A DNA stretch of 13,360 bases from an uncultured Streptococcus sp. (GCA_902480035.1 CABSRC010000040.1:1-13360), one strand, 5' to 3'. Shown: positions 7,140-13,239, counted from the stretch's first letter. Notes: a model not told the origin generated them from the letters alone. Program-made: numbers and translations.

Positions 7140-7161
7140 GAACTTTCAGAAAATTTATAAT
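7133..7161 (+). promoter_or_regulatory. Near-consensus plus-strand promoter overlapping the ilvD promoter
   Basis: TTGTCA (7133-7138, 5 of 6) and TATAAT (7156-7161, 6 of 6) are separated by exactly 17 bases. The CodY box lies in its spacer and its -35 overlaps the ilvD -35 on the other strand. The predicted start is near 7168. No plus-strand gene follows; transcription would run into the MATE terminator hairpin and antisense to the MATE 3' end. Strong match on paper, no evidence of use. Confidence 0.5.
7141..7155. promoter_or_regulatory. Candidate CodY box upstream of ilvD
   Basis: AACTTTCAGAAAATT matches the published CodY consensus AATTTTCWGAAAATT at 14 of 15 positions (only position 3 differs). 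It lies one base upstream of the ilvD -35. CodY with GTP and branched-chain amino acids represses ilv genes in many firmicutes, so repression of ilvD under amino-acid plenty is the expected effect. Sequence match and context are strong; binding is not shown. Confidence 0.82.
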
Positions 7162-7174
7162 ATTCACGGTACAC

Positions 7175-7197
7175 AAAAAGCCTGGTTTCCCAGACTT
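7175..7197 (-). terminator. Terminator of the MATE transporter gene
   Basis: On the minus strand AAGTCTGG pairs with CCAGGCTT (one G-U) around a GAAA tetraloop, and the stem runs into TTTTT. It follows the MATE stop codon by a few bases. On the plus strand the same sequence makes a weaker stem (one A-C mismatch) followed by CTTTTT. Confidence 0.87.
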
Positions 7198-7201
7198 CTT
7201 T

Positions 7202-8545
7202 TTAGTTTGTTTGCTTTTTTTCGATCTGCCAGAGCCGAAGTTGGTAACAAATTCCACTTACGACAAGGCTAGAAATAAGGCCGATCCAATAAGCATATGG
7301 ACCCAAGTTGGTCACATGGTCAAGGAAAATCCCTAGTGGGATAGAAATGCACCAATAACTAAAGACTCCTAATAAGAAAGGAACCGTTGTATCCTTATAG
7401 CCCCGCAAAATCCCTTGTAGGGGTGCTGCGAAGGTATCGGCTACTTGGAAAAAGAGGCTATAGGTCATGAAAATAGCTGTTTGTTGCACAAAGACTGGGT
7501 CCTTGCCGTATAGCCCTGCCAGTTGGAAGCGGAATGTATAGAGAAAGACGAGGGTGACAATCGCAAAGCCAAAGGCTGTCAGTCGTCCCAAACGGCAATA
7601 TTGTTTGACCACTTCTGGTCTTCCTGCTCCCAGTTCGTAAGATACGATAATCGCCATGGTACTGGAGATACTAACCGGGAAAGCATACATCAGGGTTGAA
7701 AAATTCATGGCTGATTGGTGACTCGCAATGGTAAGTGATGGGAATTTTGCCATTAACAAACCAACCAGCGAGAAGATGATAACTTCTGCAAAAACAATTC
7801 CACCGATTGGAAGCCCAAGTCGCAATACTTCTTTCATCCCTTTAAAATCATAAGGCTGTGGCTTCCACAATTGGAAAGGTGCTACCTTGGGATGCTTGCA
7901 CAAGATCAAAACCGCAATGGCCAACAAGACCCAGTAGGCCAGAGAGGTTCCAAGACCTGCTCCTGCTCCTCCCATCTCAGGAAAACCAAATGCCCCATAG
8001 ATCAGGATATAGTTAAAACAAGCATTGAGAGGCAAAAGCAAGAGCATCAAGTACATGGATAGACGCGTCATTCCCAAAGTATCGAGGAAGGTCCGCACGA
8101 TACTAAAGAGCAACAAAGGTAAGATTCCTAGAGAAAGGAAATATAAGTAGCGAATGGCTATTTGGGCAACAACATTTTCTAAACCGATCTGCTTGAGAAT
8201 CATGGGTGCAATCCCCCAAACAAAGCCTATTAAGAGAATGGCCATACCAAATGACAGATAGAGGAATTGGTAAAAATCGCCAGCAATCCGTTCTTTATTT
8301 CCCTTGCCTAAGTGATGCCCAACAATCGGTGTCAGAGCAGAGACAATCCCGGTCAGGAAAGTAAAAAATGGATTCCACAGACTGGTAGCTGTAGAAACCC
8401 CAGCCAAATCAAGGGTCCGGTACTGACCGGTCATGGCTGTATCGACAAAGCTGGCTGAATAATTGGCCAATTGGTAGATCAAAATCGGCAAAAACAGACT
8501 CAAAAACAAGCGTAGGCGCTCTTTAAAGTGATAGGTTAAATACAT
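7202..8545 (-). CDS. MATE-family multidrug/cation efflux transporter (DinF-like)
   Basis: A 447-residue inner membrane protein with about 12 hydrophobic segments, the normal size and layout of MATE antiporters, which export cationic drugs or other organic compounds using Na+ or H+. The N-terminus LFLPILIYQLANYSASFVDTAMTG and the segment NPFFTFLTGIVSALTPIVGHHLG are typical of the streptococcal DinF-like branch; the second half repeats the fold (GLPIGGIVFAEVIIFSLVGLLMAKF, then ASHQSAMNFSTLMYAFPVSIS). I chose the ATG at 8545 (protein MYLTYHFKERLRLFL) over the TTG at 8617 because homologues begin there and the extra 24 residues overlap the promoter. Its ribosome binding site is weak (AGAGAG). Own promoter and terminator make it monocistronic. 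Substrate unknown. Confidence 0.93.
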   Translation of the reverse strand: MYLTYHFKERLRLFLSLFLPILIYQLANYSASFVDTAMTGQYRTLDLAGVSTATSLWNPFFTFLTGIVSALTPIVGHHLGKGNKERIAGDFYQFLYLSFGMAILLIGFVWGIAPMILKQIGLENVVAQIAIRYLYFLSLGILPLLLFSIVRTFLDTLGMTRLSMYLMLLLLPLNACFNYILIYGAFGFPEMGGAGAGLGTSLAYWVLLAIAVLILCKHPKVAPFQLWKPQPYDFKGMKEVLRLGLPIGGIVFAEVIIFSLVGLLMAKFPSLTIASHQSAMNFSTLMYAFPVSISSTMAIIVSYELGAGRPEVVKQYCRLGRLTAFGFAIVTLVFLYTFRFQLAGLYGKDPVFVQQTAIFMTYSLFFQVADTFAAPLQGILRGYKDTTVPFLLGVFSYWCISIPLGIFLDHVTNLGPYAYWIGLISSLVVSGICYQLRLWQIEKKQTN

Positions 8546-8588
8546 GATTCTAACTCTCTTCTCATCAAATAAGATTTTCTCCTCTTCC

Positions 8589-8617
8589 ACTCTACTATAT
8601 GTTTTCTTAAAAGTCAA
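8589..8617 (-). promoter_or_regulatory. Probable MATE gene promoter
   Basis: Minus strand TTGACT (8617-8612), 17-base spacer, TAGAGT (8594-8589). It begins within the T-tract of the pbuX terminator, so the MATE gene is separated from the purine operon by terminator then promoter. Confidence 0.6.
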
Positions 8618-8644
8618 AAAAACCGAAGATCCAAGGACCTCCGG
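8616..8644 (-). terminator. Terminator of the xpt-pbuX operon
   Basis: Minus strand: CCGGAGGTCC pairs with GGATCTTCGG across a TT turn (two G-U pairs), followed by seven T. It lies 14 bases past the pbuX stop. On the plus strand the stem has two A-C mismatches, so it is oriented for the minus strand. Confidence 0.9.
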
Positions 8645-8658
8645 TAAATTTGAGATAA

Positions 8659-9918
8659 TTATTTATTGCGGTTTAAAATCGCATTGAGAACGATCGCTAA
8701 GACACTTGCGACGACAATTCCGTTTGCAAAGAACATTTGGAATCCTGTTGGAAGGCCGTTAAAGAGGGTACTGTTATTCAAGCCAACCCCCGCTGCAATC
8801 GATACAGCTGCGATGAGGAAATTATGCTCATTGTGTTCAAAATCAACACGCGCAAGAATCTGCATCCCTTGAATAGATACAAAACCAAACATGACCAGCA
8901 TCGCTCCACCAAGAACTGGGCTTGGGATGATTTGTGCTAAAGCTCCAAACTTAGGAAGGAGACCGAGTAGAACAAGGAAACCAGCCGCATAATAGATTGG
9001 AAGACGAGTCTTGATACCAGACAATTTCACTAAACCAACGTTTTGTGAGAATCCAGTGTAAGGGAAGGTATTGAAGATACCACCGAGAAGAACGGCCAAC
9101 CCTTCAGCACGATAGCCATTACGGAGGCGCATGCTATCAATCGGATCTTTGGTAATATCTGAAAGTGCAAGATAAACACCTGTTGATTCGACCATGGAAA
9201 CTGTCGCTATGATACACATCATTAAGATTGAAGTGATTTCAAACTTAGGAGCTCCAAAGAAGAATGGTGTTGGAACGTGAACCACTGGTGCTTGCGATAC
9301 AGGTGTGAAATCCACCAAGCCCATAGAAGCCGCAATAGCAGTTCCTACAATCAATCCAATCAAGATAGAGATAGACTTGATAAAGCCAGTCGTATAGATA
9401 TTGACCACCAGAATGATGAGAATGGTGATCACGGCTAAAATCAGACTTTGCACCGTTGGTTTGGCTGCGTTATTCCCCATATTCCCAATCGCAACTGGAA
9501 TCAAGGTCAAACCAATGGTCGTAATGACAGATCCCGTCACAATGGATGGGAAGAGGTTGGCGATTTTCGAGAAGAATCCTGAGACCAGAACCACGTAAAT
9601 CCCTGAAACAATCAAGGCACCAAACATGGCACCACTACCATGGCTAGCCCCAATCATGCTGAGAGGTGCCACAGACTGGAAGGCAACCCCAAGGACGACC
9701 GGAAGACCAATCCCAAAGTATTTATTGAACTGCACTTGCAGGAAGGTCGCTACCCCACACATGAAGATATCTGTAGAGATGAGGTAGGTCAGCTGATGAG
9801 CGTTGTAGCCCAAAGCTCCCGCGATCATGATCGGCACCAAAATTGATCCCGAATACATGGCCAAAAGGTGTTGCAAGCCTAAAATGGCTGCCTGTGAATG
9901 GCTTTCTTGTTTTTGCAT
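8659..9918 (-). CDS. pbuX: Xanthine permease (NCS2 / nucleobase-ascorbate transporter family)
   Basis: A 419-residue integral membrane protein of the NAT/NCS2 family that imports xanthine by ion symport; length is normal. It opens with GLQHLLAMYSGSILVP (14-29), typical of the family, includes the TM8 glutamate region SMVESTGVY (241-249), and carries the NAT signature QNVGLVKLSG (292-301), where Q292 and N293 are the usual substrate-site residues. Its ATG overlaps the xpt stop as TAATG, so it is translationally coupled to xpt. Expression should be controlled by the purine riboswitch upstream of xpt. The pairing with xpt makes xanthine more likely than uracil or ascorbate as substrate. Confidence 0.95.
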   Translation of the reverse strand: MQKQESHSQAAILGLQHLLAMYSGSILVPIMIAGALGYNAHQLTYLISTDIFMCGVATFLQVQFNKYFGIGLPVVLGVAFQSVAPLSMIGASHGSGAMFGALIVSGIYVVLVSGFFSKIANLFPSIVTGSVITTIGLTLIPVAIGNMGNNAAKPTVQSLILAVITILIILVVNIYTTGFIKSISILIGLIVGTAIAASMGLVDFTPVSQAPVVHVPTPFFFGAPKFEITSILMMCIIATVSMVESTGVYLALSDITKDPIDSMRLRNGYRAEGLAVLLGGIFNTFPYTGFSQNVGLVKLSGIKTRLPIYYAAGFLVLLGLLPKFGALAQIIPSPVLGGAMLVMFGFVSIQGMQILARVDFEHNEHNFLIAAVSIAAGVGLNNSTLFNGLPTGFQMFFANGIVVASVLAIVLNAILNRNK

Positions 9919-10499
9919 TAGATGTCTGCCTCCTTAAATACAACCTGACCATTTTCAAAACGGTCCAAACGTGCGAGGGATACAACTGGATATCCCAACT
10001 CTTCTAATAATCCCCGTCCATCTTGGAAGGATTTTTCAATGACGATCCCAACGGCTTCTACTTGAGCACCAGCTTGTTCGATGATCTGAATCAAGCCCTT
10101 AGCTGCTTGGCCATTTGCTAGGAAATCATCAATAATCAAAATCTTATCTGCTGGATCTAAAAATTTACCAGCAATTGAAACCGTACTGGTGACTTGCTTG
10201 GTGAAGGAATAAACCTCAGCTGTCAAAATCCCCTCATTCATGGTGATGTTTTTCGCTTTCTTCGCAAAAATTATAGGGACATCTAGTGCTTCCGCTACAT
10301 AAAGGGCTGGCGCGATCCCAGACGCTTCAATGGTGACGACTTTGGTAATACCCGCATCTTTGAACCGGTCCGCAAAGGTCTGGCCAATTTCTTTCATGAG
10401 TTTGAAATCCACTTGGTGGGTCAAAAAGGAGTCCACCTTGAGGATATTCTCACCTAAAACGTTGCCATCTTTTAAGATGCGTTCTTCAAGTAATTTCAT
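9918..10499 (-). CDS. xpt: Xanthine phosphoribosyltransferase
   Basis: Cytoplasmic enzyme that joins xanthine to PRPP to give XMP, which GuaA converts to GMP. The 193-residue protein is full length for firmicute Xpt. The N-terminal block MKLLEERILKDGNVLG and the VDSFLTHQVDF segment (22-32) are typical; EASGIAPALYVAEAL (58-72) is the pyrophosphate-loop region; the PRPP-binding motif is ILIIDDFLANGQA (120-132). A strong ribosome binding site, AGGAGG, lies four bases before the ATG. First gene of xpt-pbuX. The leader holds a purine riboswitch with a terminator, so the genes should be switched off when guanine or related purines are abundant. Confidence 0.97.
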   Translation of the reverse strand: MKLLEERILKDGNVLGENILKVDSFLTHQVDFKLMKEIGQTFADRFKDAGITKVVTIEASGIAPALYVAEALDVPIIFAKKAKNITMNEGILTAEVYSFTKQVTSTVSIAGKFLDPADKILIIDDFLANGQAAKGLIQIIEQAGAQVEAVGIVIEKSFQDGRGLLEELGYPVVSLARLDRFENGQVVFKEADI

Positions 10500-10545
10500 A
10501 CTTCCTCCTACTTTCTATAAAATCCGTTACTTATTCACTAAACAC

Positions 10546-10591
10546 AAAAAGGCCTGCAAAGCAAGCCTTGAATATCCTCTCACAAAAGGAT
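10546..10591 (-). terminator. Riboswitch expression platform: terminator and antiterminator upstream of xpt
   Basis: Minus strand terminator: AAGGCTTGC (10569-10561) pairs with GCAGGCCTT (10557-10549), loop TTT, followed by TTTTTG. A small hairpin ATCCT/AGGAT (10591-10574) precedes it. The antiterminator I infer is AAGTAAGTC (10607-10599, the 3' strand of aptamer stem P1) pairing over nine bases (two G-U) with GGCTTGCTT (10567-10559, the terminator 5' arm). The two states exclude each other, so ligand binding, which holds P1 together, favours termination. Confidence 0.85.
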
Positions 10592-10601
10592 TTATCTCGA
10601 C

Positions 10602-10668
10602 TTACTTATTGTTAGGTGTTCCGGCACCTTGTAGAAACATCACGCCCATCCGTGAAATAAATAAGTAA
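10602..10668 (-). promoter_or_regulatory. Purine (guanine-class) riboswitch aptamer of xpt-pbuX
   Basis: Three-way junction on the minus strand: P1 TTACTTATT (10668-10660) pairs with AATAAGTAA (10610-10602); P2 is closed by TTCACG/CGTGA; P3 is AGGTG/CACCT. The J2/3 core GTTTCTAC (10638-10631) is the invariant purine-riboswitch segment. Mapped to B. subtilis xpt numbering, ligand-contact bases U22, U47, U51 and C74 are present; C74 (10611) marks guanine/hypoxanthine/xanthine rather than adenine specificity. Kissing-loop bases GG (L2) and CC (L3) are kept, but both loops are six bases, one shorter than usual, and the A21-U75 pair is flipped to U21-A75. The aptamer starts five bases after the guaC stop codon. 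Confidence 0.92.
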
Positions 10669-10673
10669 TTCAA

Positions 10674-11657
10674 TTAGTGTGCATCGCCATTCCAGATGGA
10701 ATTCTTAACGATCACATAGTCAACATGTTTCAAATCTGCTAATCTCCGGCCTCCAGCATACGAGATCGAACTTTGCAAATCTTGTTCCATTTCTGTCAAG
10801 GTGTCTTGCAAATGACCCTTGGCAGGCAATAAAATCTTCTTGCCTTCGACGTTCTTATAAGCGCCTTTTTGGTACTCTGAAGCAGATCCATAGTACTCTT
10901 TAAAAGACTCTCCATCAATCTCTACTGTTTTACCAGGACTTTCGATATGTCCTGCAAAGAGAGAACCGATCATGACCATAGACGCCCCGAAACGAATCGA
11001 TTTGGCAATATCACCATGAGTCCGAATACCACCGTCCGCAATGATTGGCTTACGAGCTGCTTTTGAGCACCAGCGAAGAGCAGCCAATTGCCAACCACCT
11101 GTACCAAATCCAGTCTTAACTTTGGTGATACAAACCTTACCAGGGCCGATTCCGACCTTAGTCGCATCAGCTCCCGCATTTTCCAATTCACGAACAGCTT
11201 CAGGAGTTCCAACATTTCCAGCAATGACAAAGGTATCTGGCAATTCTTTCTTGATGTGTTGAATCATCCGAATGACACTATCCGCATGTCCGTGTGCGAT
11301 ATCAATAGTGATATACTCAGGAGCATCTGCCTTTAATTGACTCACAAAGTCGTATTCGTATTCCTTAACACCGACCGAAATGGAAGCGATCAAACCTTGC
11401 TCATGCATGCGTTTGACAAAAGGAATCCGACCCGCTTCATCAAAACGGTGCATGATGTAGAAATAACCACCACGCGCCAACTGCTCTGCCACATTCTCAT
11501 CCAAGATTGTCTGCATATTTGCAGGAACCACTGGAAGCTTGAAGGTATGCTTTCCAAATTGGACGGTTGTATCTGCTTCTGACCGGCTATTGATGATACA
11601 TTTGTTGGGAATCAACTGAATATCTTCATAGTCGAAAATAGGAAATTCATTTAACAT
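10674..11657 (-). CDS. guaC: GMP reductase
   Basis: NADPH-dependent deamination of GMP to IMP, recycling guanine nucleotides to the purine branch point. The 327-residue TIM-barrel protein lacks the CBS domains of IMP dehydrogenase and matches the firmicute GuaC type. The catalytic loop is GIGPGKVCITK (169-179) with C176 and T178; the phosphate site includes IADGGIRTHGD (206-216) and GASMVMIGS (224-232). I chose the ATG at 11657 (MLNEFPIFDYEDIQLIPNKC) because homologues begin there; the frame stays open to an ATG at 11708, adding a 17-residue arginine-rich piece unlike GMP reductases. Neither start has a strong ribosome binding site. Control elements upstream include a candidate PurR box. No terminator separates it from the xpt riboswitch. 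Confidence 0.96.
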   Translation of the reverse strand: MLNEFPIFDYEDIQLIPNKCIINSRSEADTTVQFGKHTFKLPVVPANMQTILDENVAEQLARGGYFYIMHRFDEAGRIPFVKRMHEQGLIASISVGVKEYEYDFVSQLKADAPEYITIDIAHGHADSVIRMIQHIKKELPDTFVIAGNVGTPEAVRELENAGADATKVGIGPGKVCITKVKTGFGTGGWQLAALRWCSKAARKPIIADGGIRTHGDIAKSIRFGASMVMIGSLFAGHIESPGKTVEIDGESFKEYYGSASEYQKGAYKNVEGKKILLPAKGHLQDTLTEMEQDLQSSISYAGGRRLADLKHVDYVIVKNSIWNGDAH

Positions 11658-11731
11658 AGATTGAAAAATCTCTTTTCTAAAAACTGACCTACCTATGCGC
11701 AAGCGCATCGCTACGTCTCTTGACGTTTCCT
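11658..11731 (-). promoter_or_regulatory. Hairpin-rich leader of guaC
   Basis: The predicted 74-base leader contains three small perfect hairpins in series: ACGTC-4-GACGT (11726-11713), ATGCG-CTTG-CGCAT (11708-11695, a CUUG tetraloop on a G-C pair), and AGATT-4-AATCT (11671-11658), which ends directly at the ATG. The last one covers the only purine-rich stretch that could act as ribosome binding site. No known riboswitch class is recognised. Confidence 0.5.
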
Positions 11732-11737
11732 TGATAG

Positions 11738-11766
11738 ATTATACCAAAGATACGGACTTAATGCAA
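11738..11766 (-). promoter_or_regulatory. guaC promoter
   Basis: Minus strand: TTGCAT (11766-11761), 17-base spacer, consensus TATAAT (11743-11738) preceded by TGG (extended -10). Predicted start near 11731. Best promoter for guaC and, by read-through, perhaps for the xpt riboswitch. Confidence 0.82.
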
Positions 11767-11788
11767 TGGGAATGATTTTATAGGAAAT

Positions 11789-11801
11789 AACGTTCGGAAA
11801 T
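11789..11801 (-). promoter_or_regulatory. Candidate PurR box (PurBox) upstream of guaC
   Basis: ATTTCCGAACGTT matches the lactococcal PurBox consensus AWWWCCGAACWWT at 12 of 13 positions, including the full CCGAAC core. Its centre lies about 64 bases upstream of the predicted guaC start; lactococcal boxes sit near -76. PurR in lactic acid bacteria acts on such boxes in response to PRPP. Single copy seen. Confidence 0.6.
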
Positions 11802-11805
11802 TACA

Positions 11806-11841
11806 AAACAAAAACCCGTTTCAAAAAGAGAAACAGGTTTT
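11806..11841 (-). terminator. Terminator of the hydrolase gene
   Basis: Minus strand AAAACCTGTTTC pairs with GAAACGGGTTTT (12 pairs, one U-G), loop of seven bases, then TTTTTG. The stem overlaps the hydrolase stop codon. It separates the hydrolase transcript from guaC. Confidence 0.9.
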
Positions 11842-12565
11842 ATTTATGAACATTTTGGAGCCAATTGTTCACTTCTCTAGCTACAATTTCTGGCGCCTCT
11901 GTATACAGTTCGTGCCCCAAACCATCTAGCAAGGCTTGCTCGATCTGGGGATCTAGTTGATTCAGAGCTTCTTTTCTCCATTCAGGTTCTTCTTGGTACC
12001 GAGGCCCGATAAAAAGGACAGGCAGGTCTGCCAGTGGAATCTGGTAAGTCTTGATCTGACGCCGTAGACGCAATAAGGGCAAGACCTTTTCTAGATCCAG
12101 ATTTAATTCATATTGTTCACTCGCTGGATTCCAGCGATAGCTAGCCTCTACCGTTTTTCGCGCTATAGGAGTAGGATCTGCTCCATCACCAAGTTCTGAT
12201 AACACGGCTTCTTCTAAAGTTGCAAAGACTTGCTGCTGCATGAAGGACGCCGTTCCTTCTAGTTCTTCTTCAAGAGGCAGGATCTTTTCCATATCCAGAT
12301 AACCCCCATCCAGGAGAATCAAAGCCTGAATCTGAGGAAACTCTGCAGCTAGGTAACGAGCCAAATCTCCACCCAAGGAATGCCCCAATAAACAGATCTC
12401 ATTCGCCTGGCCAATCTGACCTTGAAACCAAGCACAAAGATCGTTTTCTGTCTGAATCATTTCCCTATAGGGATCTAGAAAAGTCACAGGAAAGCCTAGC
12501 TCTTCAATAAGTGGAGCCAGATGGTAGCCATTGCCACCTAGGCCACCAATAAAGTAATACTGCAT
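11840..12565 (-). CDS. Alpha/beta hydrolase family protein
   Basis: A 241-residue cytoplasmic protein with no signal peptide. The alpha/beta-hydrolase fold is indicated by the N-terminal strand and oxyanion-type loop YYFIGGLGGNGYH (3-15), the nucleophile elbow GHSLGG (61-66) with Ser63, and a C-terminal GLGHELYTEAPEIV segment (216-229) with His218 as the likely catalytic base. The acidic member is not certain: Asp86 or an acid in the loop after LPVLFIGP (181-188) are candidates. A lid-like helical insertion lies at about 95-160. Ribosome binding site AAAGGA about nine bases before the ATG. It follows the membrane-anchored protein gene after 42 bases without a terminator, so the two are probably one transcript. 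Esterase, lipase or peptidase activity cannot be told apart by sequence. Confidence 0.87.
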   Translation of the reverse strand: MQYYFIGGLGGNGYHLAPLIEELGFPVTFLDPYREMIQTENDLCAWFQGQIGQANEICLLGHSLGGDLARYLAAEFPQIQALILLDGGYLDMEKILPLEEELEGTASFMQQQVFATLEEAVLSELGDGADPTPIARKTVEASYRWNPASEQYELNLDLEKVLPLLRLRRQIKTYQIPLADLPVLFIGPRYQEEPEWRKEALNQLDPQIEQALLDGLGHELYTEAPEIVAREVNNWLQNVHK

Positions 12566-12607
12566 GTGTTTTGTCCTTTCTTTTTCATTCTATTTCATTG
12601 GTTAGCG

Positions 12608-13204
12608 CTACTCTCTCGCGTCTCCTTTATGGAGTTCCGTATTATAAACAATTTCTGCACCAGGGCTTCCTTTATCATCCTTTACGACTCCTATTAACTG
12701 ACCATCTTCTACTAATAATTCAATATTTTCATCTGTACTACTTGCCTCTGTGAGTATAGCTCTCTTAGGCAAATGCTCCTCATTTGAAACGTCTACAGGT
12801 TTGCCATTTGAGTCCAGTAACTCAATGACTTCATTGCCACCTCCATCAAAATCAAGAACAATGTCTGAAATCAATCCATAACTTAATGGAATAAATTTCT
12901 TTATTTTATCTCCCAGAGTAGCTTTATTTCCATACTTGTCATAGATCGTCGGACGCACATAGGCATTTGAGAATGTTGACCCTTCTTCAGTAACGTAGAT
13001 TGGGGAGAACTCAATCTTCTCAATCCCAGTATAGTGTTCTTTGATGTAGGTTCCGATTTGTTCTTCTAGCAAAAGAAAACCATGCTTATAGAGCTTTGTT
13101 GTTTTCGGTCCAAGATTCGGCTTCGTTAGTTTATTGTAGACAAAGTAACTACCGGATAGGATGAAAATAAAAATAGCAATGATCTTTACCCACTTTCTGC
13201 TCAT
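12608..13204 (-). CDS. Hypothetical membrane-anchored extracytoplasmic protein
   Basis: A 198-residue protein of unknown function. The N-terminus MSRKWVK is positive, followed by one hydrophobic segment (about 8-23, IIAIFIFILSGSYFVY), fitting an uncleaved signal anchor; there is no lipobox cysteine and no LPxTG motif, so the remaining 170 residues are probably outside and membrane-tethered. The exported part is soluble, rich in Asp, Glu and Gly, with no cysteine and beta-like alternation (VIELLDSNGKPVDVSNEE, NIELLVEDGQLIGVVKDDKG). I do not recognise the family. The start is backed by AAGGAGG nine bases upstream. An extended -10 promoter lies just before it. GC is about 36% over four sampled lines. 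Likely cotranscribed with the hydrolase downstream. Confidence 0.82.
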   Translation of the reverse strand: MSRKWVKIIAIFIFILSGSYFVYNKLTKPNLGPKTTKLYKHGFLLLEEQIGTYIKEHYTGIEKIEFSPIYVTEEGSTFSNAYVRPTIYDKYGNKATLGDKIKKFIPLSYGLISDIVLDFDGGGNEVIELLDSNGKPVDVSNEEHLPKRAILTEASSTDENIELLVEDGQLIGVVKDDKGSPGAEIVYNTELHKGDARE

Positions 13205-13230
13205 CAGTCGCTCCTCCTTCTATCTACTTC

Positions 13231-13239
13231 AGTATAGCA
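13231..13239 (-). promoter_or_regulatory. Extended -10 promoter of the anchored-protein/hydrolase transcript
   Basis: Minus strand TGCTATACT: a TGn extension and TATACT (5 of 6). The -35 region (about 13254-13259) is weak. Predicted start about 20 bases before the ATG at 13204. Confidence 0.65.

Noticed and set aside
7133..7336. Plus-strand 67-codon frame after the ilvD promoter as the target of the plus-strand promoter
   Set aside because: Its ATG lies upstream of the predicted start, it crosses the terminator hairpin, and it runs antisense through the MATE coding end with no ribosome binding site.
8546..8617. Longer MATE protein starting at a TTG (24 extra residues)
   Set aside because: The extension covers the promoter, starts with TTG without a good ribosome binding site, and homologues begin at the ATG at 8545.
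10690..10710. Palindrome ATTCCATCTGGAAT near the guaC 3' end as a terminator or operator
   Set aside because: It lies in conserved coding sequence (NSIWNGDAH), has no T-run and is explained by the codons.
11658..11708. Longer GMP reductase starting at ATG 11708
   Set aside because: The 17 added residues are arginine-rich and unlike GuaC N-termini, and they encode hairpin structure; the ATG at 11657 gives the family start.
11682..11737. Three-way junction RNA in the guaC leader closed by CTATC and GGTAG
   Set aside because: CTATC lies between the -10 box and the predicted transcription start, so it would not be in the RNA; only the separate hairpins remain.
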